A DNA stretch of 7,183 bases from Clostridia bacterium (GCA_017958705.1 JAGDCE010000270.1:1-7183); one strand, 5' to 3'; positions 1 to 5,809 are shown, counted from the stretch's first letter. Notes: generated by a model not told the origin, from the sequence alone. Made by a program: numbers and translations.

Positions 1-11
1 CAAAGATTTTC

Positions 12-170
12 AGCTAAATTAAATTCGCCTCTTTCAGCTCGGCAAAGCCGAATTTAGCTTGCGATAGCAAATTTAGCTATGCGGAGCATAATTTAGCTCG
101 CCGTTAGGCGAATTTAGCTTCGGCGCGGTATAGCATATTTAGAATTACTTCCTTATCAAACCGCGCCGAA
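12..170. repeat. Direct-repeat array with hairpin spacers (AATTTAGCT units)
   Basis: Four exact copies of AATTTAGCT lie at 51-59, 70-78, 90-98 and 111-119, with a partial AGCT at 36-39. The spacers between them are 10-12 nt. Each is a perfect small hairpin of different sequence: CGGC-AAA-GCCG (40-50), TGC-GATA-GCA (60-69), ATGC-GGA-GCAT (79-89) and CGCC-GTTA-GGCG (99-110). Each stem gains one more T-A pair from the flanking repeats. Inverted material sits at the left: AGCTAAATT at 12-20 is the exact complement of the repeat, and AAATTCGCC at 21-29 complements 107-115. The array ends in an 11-bp stem, 119-129 pairing with 160-170, whose 30-nt loop carries a degenerate unit (132-142). I do not recognise a named repeat family. 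It lies just beyond the 3' end of the protease gene and may continue left of the window. Confidence 0.85.
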
Positions 171-194
171 CGGGAGGTGAGTTTTTTCGGTATA

Positions 195-1841
195 TTATCG
201 CTTTTTCTTTTTCTTTGACGAGATGACGGCGATGATCACGATGAGCACGATCACCGCGATTATGACGAGGACGATGATGCCCGCGATCCTGAGCAGCTTC
301 AGAGCCGCGTTTTTGATGTTCTGAAGCCCTGACTGTGCGTCCCCGGTCTCCGGGTCATCGGATTCCGGATCATCCGGCGGCCCGAACGTTATTATAACAA
401 CGTCGTCCGTGCCCCCGGCAAAGGTCGTCTGATCGCCGGCGCCGTCCGTGTCCGGATCCGTGCCGTCCTGCGTCGCCGCCCCGGTCGGTTCTTCCGTCTG
501 AGCATCTGTCGGCGGCTCGGTCTGAGGCGGCTCCGTCTCCGCTTCGGTCACGGGCGAGGTAACTGGCGGATCCTTGTGCTCGGCCTCGCCTATCACCGTG
601 CCGATATAGTTTCCGCGCGGAGTTTTAAGCTCGCCGCCGACGTATGTGTAGCTCTGTCCCGGCTGAGACGAGGTGACCGCGAGCCCGTAATCGGGTTCGG
701 AATACTCGGAGAACACGTAATAATTCCCGTTTGCGTGCGCAAGATACAGGACGGTCACGGTGTCGCCCGGCGCGACGTTGAGCCGCCTGTCGAGGGTCAC
801 CGAATAATAACCGGCGTACGTCGCCTTTAACGTTCCTTTCGCGTCGGGTGTCGCGGTCCCCGCCTTCGACGCGTCTTTCAGGTTTATGAAAACGCGCGCT
901 TCAAACTCGGTGTTTTTCTGCGACGTGTACATTCCGGCGGCGCGAAGCGTCAGCTTTTCTTTTACGGTGAAAACGTTGACGGCGCCGTAAAGCGTTTTGT
1001 CCGCCGTGTGGTTGCCGGTCAGAAAATCGACTTCCGTGTGAGTCAGTATCCGCGCATCGGGATCTATACTGACGCTCGCAGCGTAAGCCGTCCTGCCGAA
1101 TTCGGTGTTGAACGAGATCCAGGCGTAGCCGCCGTCGCCCCAGTTCTGCCCCCACGTGTTCTTCATAAGAAACGCGCCTGTGCCGGTGTCGGTGTATTTC
1201 GTGTCGTCCCAGCCGACGAGAAGGATCTGATGCGCGGCCTTCGTGTTGTCGTAATATTTCGTCGCCGCAATACCTGTGACCTTGTTGTAATCGCCGATGA
1301 ACGCGTCCGTTGCCACGGCTCCGTATTTTACGATCCATTCTTTCAGCATCGCCGTGCGATCCTTGCGCTGAAGCTCGCTCATATCGCATTCGACGAAGCC
1401 GTCGACGTAGGCGTAATTCCCGTACAGCGCGGATACCGGCGCCGCGTCCGCCGATTCTATCGTCGGATAATCGCTCTCGGGGAGCAAACCTTTGCCCGAG
1501 ATGCCCGCCATGAGCGCGTAATCGAGCCCGCCGTAGCATTTATACCACACGCCGCCGCTTGAATGGCGGTGTTCGCCGCCGTCGTACTGCGCGCGGGCGA
1601 TCATCGGCGCGGAAAACACGGCGGCGCCGCCCTTCGCCCGGCCGTTTTTGATCGCGCTGATGCTAAGCAGATCCGAGCCGGCGTACGCCCAGCAAAGCGG
1701 ATTGTTTTTCTGATTAAGCACCGGCGTTTCGGCGTCGCTTCTGTATTTTGACGGCAGATCCGCGGCGTGAGCGCAGACCGCCCCAAGCACGAACAGCGCC
1801 GTCAGGGCTGCGCAGAGGATCCGCGCGGCTGTTTTTTTCAT
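195..1841 (-). CDS. Secreted, membrane-anchored C1 (papain-like) cysteine protease with lectin-like region
   Basis: A 548-residue surface protease that cleaves peptide bonds outside the cell. Residues 1-27 form a signal peptide (MKKTAAR, hydrophobic core, AHA cleavage site). The papain-type catalytic domain covers about 29-260: the oxyanion-hole Gln is Q44 in NQKNNPLCW, the nucleophile is C50, the catalytic His is H204 in AAHQILLVGW, and the Asn is N228 in MKNTWGQNWGDGGY. All four key residues are present. Residues about 265-420 are beta-rich and match the position of the lectin-like domain that follows the protease in clostridial relatives such as Cwp84; this assignment is tentative. A Pro/Thr/Glu/Asp-rich spacer (about 423-505) leads to a membrane helix (about 516-540) and a basic KKKKKR tail, so it is anchored by a C-terminal helix rather than an LPXTG sorting signal. 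The catalytic domain starts almost directly after the signal peptide, leaving no room for a propeptide. The AAAGGA ribosome binding site lies 10 nt before the start. Substrate is unknown. Confidence 0.92.
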   Translation of the reverse strand: MKKTAARILCAALTALFVLGAVCAHAADLPSKYRSDAETPVLNQKNNPLCWAYAGSDLLSISAIKNGRAKGGAAVFSAPMIARAQYDGGEHRHSSGGVWYKCYGGLDYALMAGISGKGLLPESDYPTIESADAAPVSALYGNYAYVDGFVECDMSELQRKDRTAMLKEWIVKYGAVATDAFIGDYNKVTGIAATKYYDNTKAAHQILLVGWDDTKYTDTGTGAFLMKNTWGQNWGDGGYAWISFNTEFGRTAYAASVSIDPDARILTHTEVDFLTGNHTADKTLYGAVNVFTVKEKLTLRAAGMYTSQKNTEFEARVFINLKDASKAGTATPDAKGTLKATYAGYYSVTLDRRLNVAPGDTVTVLYLAHANGNYYVFSEYSEPDYGLAVTSSQPGQSYTYVGGELKTPRGNYIGTVIGEAEHKDPPVTSPVTEAETEPPQTEPPTDAQTEEPTGAATQDGTDPDTDGAGDQTTFAGGTDDVVIITFGPPDDPESDDPETGDAQSGLQNIKNAALKLLRIAGIIVLVIIAVIVLIVIIAVISSKKKKKR

Positions 1842-1873
1842 AAAAATTCCGTCCTTTCGGGATCGTTTGTCCT

Positions 1874-1902
1874 ATTATACCATATAAATCCCGTCAAGTC
1901 AA
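1874..1902 (-). promoter_or_regulatory. SigA-type promoter of the C1 protease gene
   Basis: Read on the minus strand, the -35 is TTGACT (1897-1902) and the -10 is TATAAT (1874-1879), with a 17-bp spacer. TGG directly before TATAAT makes it an extended -10. The expected start site is near 1867, giving a leader of about 25 nt that contains the AAAGGA ribosome binding site. Confidence 0.85.
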
Positions 1903-2128
1903 TCGCCGCGCGATCATTTTCGCCGCGCGCTCCGGTTTTTCCTCACGTCCGTGACGGACCGCACGCGCCGCGCATATAATATACAGAGCCGCCGGAAAAG
2001 CCCCGCGCCGGCTGAAGCGGCAAAGAAACGGAGCCCGTGACCACGGCGGCGCGCGGCGCCGCCGGGCCGGGCGCGCCCGCCTTTGATACGACCTGAGCCG
2101 GCGGGCGGGGCGACTTTGCTTTTCGGGG
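1903..2128. other. GC-rich structured intergenic block without a convincing gene
   Basis: This stretch lies between the divergent protease and PHP promoters. Arg-rich reading frames cross it but show no recognisable protein, so I call no gene. It holds several dyads: GTCCGT-G-ACGGAC (1947-1959); a 9-bp stem with a GCG loop (2044-2064); the palindrome GGGCGCGCCC (2069-2078); and CGCCCGCC at 2074-2081 pairing with GGCGGGCG at 2100-2107. A TATAAT at 1975-1980 could be a plus-strand -10, with GTGACG (1951-1956) as a weak -35 at 18 bp that overlaps the first dyad. A small RNA is possible but no terminator was seen. Confidence 0.5.
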
Positions 2129-2157
2129 TTGACAAAGACGATGCGGCGGTGTATAAT
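2129..2157 (+). promoter_or_regulatory. Perfect consensus SigA promoter of the PHP gene
   Basis: TTGACA (2129-2134), a 17-bp spacer and TATAAT (2152-2157) match the housekeeping consensus at all 12 positions. The predicted start site near 2164 leaves a leader of only about 14 nt, almost all of it taken by the ribosome binding site GGAGGGG (2168-2174). The -10 sits in the 14-mer CGGCGGTGTATAAT, which also occurs at the lipoprotein promoter. Confidence 0.92.
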
Positions 2158-2177
2158 CGGTGTGAACGGAGGGGCAT

Positions 2178-2921
2178 ATGATACAGGATCTTCATTCACA
2201 CACGTATTATTCATTCTGCGGCGGCGACGCGCCGGAAACCGTAGTCGAGGCGGCGATAGCCGGCGGCATCGACGTGCTCGGCATCACGGACAATAATTAC
2301 GGCGTCGGCTACGGCCGCTGCGACGTTTTTCTGTCGCAGTACGCCGCGGGCTTCGCCTCGACATACGAGCGGATGCTTCGCAAGTATTACGACCATATAA
2401 ATCTGGTGCGCGAAAAATACGCCGGAAAGATCGAGGTCAAGCGCGGGATAGAGCTTTGCACGCTGAACGACGTCATACACCCGCTGCCGGACGGCGCGGA
2501 TATATCGTTTTATGATTTCTGTCTGATAGAGAATCTCGACTGGAAGGAATCCGTAACCGGCGGCGACCTTTTCGCGTACGCGAAGCGGTGCGATACGCCG
2601 GTCGTCGGCGTCGCTCACACGGATCTTTTCGCGCATATCGCGTCGCGCGGCGAGGATCCGTACGACTATTTCAGCCGCATGGCGGAGAATAATATATTCT
2701 GGGAGATGAACGTCAGCTACGATCCGACGCACCACTACCGCGTGCACGGATACATGGTCGATTTCTTCGCCGACGAGGAGAAACAGGATATCGTGCGCCG
2801 CTCGGGCGTGCTCGTGTCCGTAGGATTTGACGGTCACCGGGCGGCGGATTATCTGCCGGACCGCGTCAGAGAATACAACGAAAAGCTGATCGCGGCGAAC
2901 ATCAGACGGCCTTTTGAATAA
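2178..2921 (+). CDS. PHP-domain phosphoesterase (histidinol-phosphatase-like superfamily)
   Basis: A 247-residue cytoplasmic protein with no signal peptide, close to the usual length for stand-alone PHP phosphoesterases. These hydrolyse phosphate esters with a cluster of metal ions held by conserved His, Asp and Glu residues. Visible motifs: HSHT near the N-terminus (H6, H8), ITDNN (D38, N39), KRGIE (E92), VAHTD (H147, D149) and GFDGH (D218, H220). The ITDNN motif departs from the usual ITDH: the metal-binding His is replaced by N39 (codon AAT, one base from CAT). The start is fixed by GGAGGGG a few bases upstream and by the promoter immediately before it. It is transcribed alone, diverging from the protease gene and converging on the lipoprotein gene. 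The true substrate cannot be told from sequence; histidinol phosphate, another sugar or nucleotide phosphate, or a regulatory role are all possible. No histidine-biosynthesis gene is nearby. Confidence 0.88.
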   Translation: MIQDLHSHTYYSFCGGDAPETVVEAAIAGGIDVLGITDNNYGVGYGRCDVFLSQYAAGFASTYERMLRKYYDHINLVREKYAGKIEVKRGIELCTLNDVIHPLPDGADISFYDFCLIENLDWKESVTGGDLFAYAKRCDTPVVGVAHTDLFAHIASRGEDPYDYFSRMAENNIFWEMNVSYDPTHHYRVHGYMVDFFADEEKQDIVRRSGVLVSVGFDGHRAADYLPDRVREYNEKLIAANIRRPFE

Positions 2922-2964
2922 AAAACGGACGCACGGTACAGCTTTACCGTGCGCCTTGTTTTTT
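2920..2964. terminator. Bidirectional intrinsic terminator between convergent genes
   Basis: A perfect 9-bp stem, CGCACGGTA (2930-2938) with TACCGTGCG (2945-2953), encloses the 6-nt loop CAGCTT. A run of six A lies on its left (2920-2925) and a T-rich run, TTGTTTTTT, on its right (2956-2964). It can therefore end transcription from the PHP gene on the plus strand and from the lipoprotein gene on the minus strand. Both stop codons sit within about 12 nt of the stem. Confidence 0.9.
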
Positions 2965-5065
2965 ATCTTCTGCCGGGTCCTCCGCCGGGTCCGAAGCCGC
3001 CTCCTCCGAAGCCTCCCCTGCCGGTATAGCCCTGCTGCTGTGACGACTGCGTCCATTTGTCGAATTCGGAGCCGTCCTTTTCGATCACATAGTTTTTGCC
3101 GAGCTGCAAACTCTCCGAGGCGATCCAGCACGACGAATACTGCGAGCCGAGCGTGAACGAGGCTATTTCAGTACCGTCGCCGCTCTTGATCGTATACGTT
3201 CCCGCGCCGAAAGTCGAGGACGAGCCGTAAACGTTGACCGAACCGGTCCCCGGCACCTCGCAGATGCCGCCGAGCGCTATCACAGTGCCTCCGGTCACGG
3301 TTATATTTCCGTCGACGTCGATGGAACCCGCCATGCTGCCGGAGGACGAGCCGCCCTTGACGAGCACGAAGCCGCCCGACATCGTGATACTGCCGTTGCT
3401 GTCTATGCCGTCGGTGTCGCCGGACGGCGTCGTTACTTCAAGATATCCGCCTGTTATATTCACGAGCGGATTCGACGATCCTTTGCAGGCGTTTACGCCG
3501 TCGTCCCCGCCGTAAACATAAGTGCTGCCGCCGTTTATCTCAACGACGTTCGCTTCAAGTCCTTCGTGCGAGTCGAGCACGTTTACCGTACCGCCGTTGA
3601 TGCAGAGCGTTCCGTCGGCGTGGATGCCGTCGTCCGCCGCGGTCAGCGTCAGCGTGCCGCCGTTCACCGTTACGCCGCCGGCGCCGGTCGCGCCGGATTC
3701 GAGCTTGTCGGCGTTGGCGTGGATCCCGTCGTCCTTGCTCTGTACCGTTACGGCGCCGCCGTCGATCGTTATCGCGTTCGCGGCCTTGATGCCTTTGGAA
3801 GAATAAGCCGTTTTATCGGAATTTCCGCCGCCGAGCTGTACCCAGTCGCCCGTTATCCTGCCGGACGAGACGGATTCGTAAAGATATCCTTTCATATTAA
3901 CGTTAACGGTCTCGCCGCCCGTCGGGTCGGATATGACCGACGCCGGGTCGGCGCCCTGATCCACAACGAAGAACGATACGCTTGAAGCGTCCTTCGGAAC
4001 GCTCGTCTTCAAACCGTAGTACGACGCGCTCCTGCCGCTGTAGACCATCGTCTCGTATTCGAATTTGCGCCAGACGCCGCCGTCTTCGTTATAGAAATAC
4101 GCGTAATAATCCTTCATGCTTGAATATGACGACTTCCGGATCAGCAGATAGAGCTCGCCCGCCGTGCTCTCCTGTCCGGCGTACGATGCGGTGAAAATAT
4201 TCACCGTGCATGACTGCTCGGGCGATATGCAGACGTCGTACGACGCGCTGATGCCGTCCTTTGCGGCGTAGATGTCGACCGTGCCGCCGGATATCGTGAC
4301 CGTGCCCTGCTGTTTGCCCTTTGAAGACGTGCCGGAGTTGGCGGTCTTGACGCCGTCGGAGTCTGTCGATATCAGTATCAGACTGCCGGATTCAACCGTC
4401 ACGCCGTCGTTGCCTTTCAGCGCGCAGCCCGGCGCGGTGACCTTGAGCGTCACGTTCTTTATTTTCAGATCGTCTTTTGATTTTATTCCGTTGTCGTATG
4501 ACGAGGTGACTATAAGCGTGCCCTTGCCGCTGATCTTCAGATCCGAATCGGCGTAGATCGCCGCGTCGTCGTTTTCGTCGGTGCCTTCGAGCAGGGAAGC
4601 GTCGCCGGTGCGGCCGTCAGTCACAGTGTTGTACGTTTCGTCGGCGGATTTTACCGTCGCGTCGGCGCACGAGACGAATCTGATCGGGGCGCCGTCCGAC
4701 GAGGTGATCGAGGCGCCGTTAAGTGTCAGCGTGACTTCGCCGTCGGCGCAGTCCACGTCGATCCTGCCGTCGAGTTTGCCGCACAGCGTGTATTCTCCGG
4801 CGGTCTTTATCGTGTAAACGCCGTTTGCGTATGATATACCGGCGCCGTCAGGACCGGTGATAGTAAAGTCTCCCGTCGCCGCGCGCTCATCGTCCGACGG
4901 ATCGTCAAGTACGCCTGTTTCCGCCTCCGTGGCCGGCTGCGGCGCGGACTGAGTTATCGTTGACTGCGTGACCGTGTCGCCGCCGGGAGACGGCAGCGGA
5001 TTAGTACACGATGCAGTGAAAAGCGCGGCCGCGGTGATGACTGCCGCGCAGATTGTCTTTTTCAT
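2963..5065 (-). CDS. Carbohydrate-binding beta-helix lipoprotein, Cthe_2159/DUF4353-like
   Basis: A 700-residue exported lipoprotein. The signal peptide MKKTICAAV... ends in the lipobox TASC, so C20 would be lipidated. A Thr/Pro/Glu-rich linker (about 21-65) follows. Residues about 66-275 and 420-615 consist of short beta-strand repeats with recurring DGI-type turns (DNGIKS 191, SDGVKT 236, KDGISA 270, SKGIKA 423, DDGIHA 445 and 478, DDGVNA 521, TDGIDS 551) and GGTV strands. This is the pattern of the DUF4353 family, whose member Cthe_2159 is a beta-helix protein that binds acidic plant polysaccharide. Residues about 276-420 lack the repeat and look like an inserted domain. The C-terminus is a Gly-rich tail ending GPGGGPGRR. 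The start at 5065 is preferred over a longer in-frame start at 5155: it gives a proper signal peptide, has AAGGGAGG (5077-5084) upstream, and lies downstream of the promoter. The exact ligand is inferred, not shown. Confidence 0.88.
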   Translation of the reverse strand: MKKTICAAVITAAALFTASCTNPLPSPGGDTVTQSTITQSAPQPATEAETGVLDDPSDDERAATGDFTITGPDGAGISYANGVYTIKTAGEYTLCGKLDGRIDVDCADGEVTLTLNGASITSSDGAPIRFVSCADATVKSADETYNTVTDGRTGDASLLEGTDENDDAAIYADSDLKISGKGTLIVTSSYDNGIKSKDDLKIKNVTLKVTAPGCALKGNDGVTVESGSLILISTDSDGVKTANSGTSSKGKQQGTVTISGGTVDIYAAKDGISASYDVCISPEQSCTVNIFTASYAGQESTAGELYLLIRKSSYSSMKDYYAYFYNEDGGVWRKFEYETMVYSGRSASYYGLKTSVPKDASSVSFFVVDQGADPASVISDPTGGETVNVNMKGYLYESVSSGRITGDWVQLGGGNSDKTAYSSKGIKAANAITIDGGAVTVQSKDDGIHANADKLESGATGAGGVTVNGGTLTLTAADDGIHADGTLCINGGTVNVLDSHEGLEANVVEINGGSTYVYGGDDGVNACKGSSNPLVNITGGYLEVTTPSGDTDGIDSNGSITMSGGFVLVKGGSSSGSMAGSIDVDGNITVTGGTVIALGGICEVPGTGSVNVYGSSSTFGAGTYTIKSGDGTEIASFTLGSQYSSCWIASESLQLGKNYVIEKDGSEFDKWTQSSQQQGYTGRGGFGGGGFGPGGGPGRR

Positions 5066-5076
5066 ATCCGGACTGT

Positions 5077-5084
5077 CCTCCCTT
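5077..5084 (-). promoter_or_regulatory. Ribosome binding site that decides the lipoprotein start
   Basis: On the minus strand this reads AAGGGAGG, 11 nt before the ATG at 5065. The -10 at 5100-5105 lies between it and the longer in-frame ATG at 5155, so a transcript from this promoter could not include the longer start. Confidence 0.8.
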
Positions 5085-5099
5085 CGTTTTTCCGATTTT

Positions 5100-5127
5100 A
5101 TTATACACCGCCGAGATTTCCAAATCT
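5100..5127 (-). promoter_or_regulatory. Lipoprotein promoter: consensus -10 with a dyad in place of the -35
   Basis: On the minus strand the -10 is TATAAT (5100-5105), inside the 14-mer CGGCGGTGTATAAT also found at the PHP promoter. No good -35 lies 16-18 bp upstream. Instead there is a perfect dyad with 6-bp arms, AGATTT-CC-AAATCT on the plus strand (5114-5127). A regulator binding there, either replacing -35 contacts or blocking polymerase, is a reasonable inference. Confidence 0.65.
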
Positions 5128-5156
5128 GTCCTAAATTGAAAATACTTGACCCCATT

Positions 5157-5189
5157 CAGGCGAAAATCAGGTGAAAAACAGGTGTAAAA
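5157..5189. repeat. Three tandem 11-bp direct repeats upstream of the lipoprotein promoter
   Basis: CAGGCGAAAAT (5157-5167), CAGGTGAAAAA (5168-5178) and CAGGTGTAAAA (5179-5189) follow one another with no gap. Neighbouring units match at 9 and 10 of 11 positions. The period is about one helical turn, so all units face the same side of the DNA. They lie roughly 64-96 bp upstream of the expected lipoprotein transcription start, where activators often bind. Confidence 0.75.
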
Positions 5190-5214
5190 CGCGGTGCGGC
5201 GCGGTTTTTGCATT

Positions 5215-5244
5215 AAAAAAGCCGCAGAAACGGATCTCTGCGGC
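5215..5244 (-). terminator. Intrinsic terminator of the SGNH hydrolase / acidic protein unit
   Basis: On the minus strand a perfect 8-bp stem, GCCGCAGA with TCTGCGGC (plus coordinates 5221-5228 and 5237-5244), with an 8-nt loop, is followed by six T (5215-5220). It starts about 17 nt after the stop codon of the acidic protein gene. Confidence 0.92.
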
Positions 5245-5261
5245 AAGTTTGAACGGCGGCG

Positions 5262-5768
5262 TCAGTCCTTTTTGTTCTGTTCGAGAAATTCGCGGCATCC
5301 GACTTCTTCCGCTAAGCGGAACGCCGTCCCGATTATATCGCCGGAATAATTCTCCTCCTGCTCAAGAGCTATCGTGTAGGCCGTCTTGAGATCGTTTTCG
5401 GAAAGAGCTTTTCTCAGGGCGTCCTCGATATCGGCGTCGTCGGGGACGTATCCGTCTTCCGGCAGCCATACGTTGATCCTGTACCCGCATTCGAACGGGC
5501 TCTTTCCTTCGGCAAAGCATGAAAGAGCAAATTCGGTAGCGTTTTCGGGATCTTTAAGCTTGTTGATCTCTTCCCGCTCGATCTCTTTGTACGCCGCGTC
5601 GCACAGGGCTTTCAGCTCTGGGACGTCTTCGAGATCGGCTCCGAGCATAACGGCGGTCTTGTAGGCATTTTCCGTCTCTTTGTCGGCAGACGGTATCTCA
5701 AAAGTAAAAACGTCTTCGTTATTGTCGTATTTTCCGAGTTTGACCGTGTAGTTTAGCGTTATTTTCAT
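5262..5768 (-). CDS. Acidic protein of unknown function (168 aa)
   Basis: I do not recognise this protein. It is 168 residues long, strongly acidic and soluble, with no signal peptide or membrane segment, so it is probably cytoplasmic. The N-terminus (MKITLNYTVKLGKYD...FTFEIP, about 1-26) reads as two beta strands. The rest is mostly charged, Ala/Glu-rich segments that look helical (about 30-75, 120-162), around a central stretch with SPFECGYRINVW (about 90-101). Three Cys are scattered and form no metal-binding pattern. The gene is the second of a two-gene unit, 41 nt after the SGNH hydrolase stop codon, and has no promoter of its own that I can see. Its ribosome binding site AAGGAGGTG (5774-5782) is an almost ideal match to the 16S rRNA tail at good spacing, so it is probably translated efficiently, perhaps more than the upstream gene. 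A role linked to the hydrolase is only guilt by association. Confidence 0.82.
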   Translation of the reverse strand: MKITLNYTVKLGKYDNNEDVFTFEIPSADKETENAYKTAVMLGADLEDVPELKALCDAAYKEIEREEINKLKDPENATEFALSCFAEGKSPFECGYRINVWLPEDGYVPDDADIEDALRKALSENDLKTAYTIALEQEENYSGDIIGTAFRLAEEVGCREFLEQNKKD

Positions 5769-5773
5769 TGCGG

Positions 5774-5782
5774 CACCTCCTT
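5774..5782 (-). promoter_or_regulatory. Near-perfect Shine-Dalgarno of the acidic protein gene
   Basis: On the minus strand this reads AAGGAGGTG, 5 nt before the ATG. It supports the start at 5768 and independent, strong initiation of the second gene in the unit. Confidence 0.85.
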
Positions 5783-5809
5783 AAGATTCGCAGCATTTTT
5801 TTACATGAT

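Noticed and set aside
12..119. Possible CRISPR array
   Set aside because: Repeats are only 9 bp, spacers are 10-12 nt and each is a palindrome, and no cas gene is present. It does not fit any CRISPR type.
901..1539. Overlapping frames of 184-212 codons within the protease gene
   Set aside because: Arg/His-rich shadows of a gene with intact catalytic motifs, signal peptide and membrane anchor in its own frame.
1894..2214. Minus-strand reading frames of 93-106 codons in the divergent intergenic region
   Set aside because: Very Arg/Ala/Pro-rich, as expected from GC-rich non-coding DNA, with no supported ribosome binding site. They run across both promoters and into the PHP gene.
2211..3131. 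306-codon minus-strand frame opposite the PHP gene
   Set aside because: It covers the strongly supported PHP gene on the other strand, crosses the terminator hairpin, and its Arg-rich product shows no domain. Typical antisense shadow in a GC-rich gene.
5066..5155. Longer N-terminus for the lipoprotein
   Set aside because: It would place 30 non-hydrophobic residues before the signal peptide, and the start lies upstream of the promoter -10 and across the dyad.
5186..5208. Second hairpin downstream of the SGNH/acidic unit (AAAACGCG with CGCGGTTTT)
   Set aside because: The stem is short, needs a bulged G and overlaps the third 11-bp repeat. It might act as a backup terminator but I do not call it.
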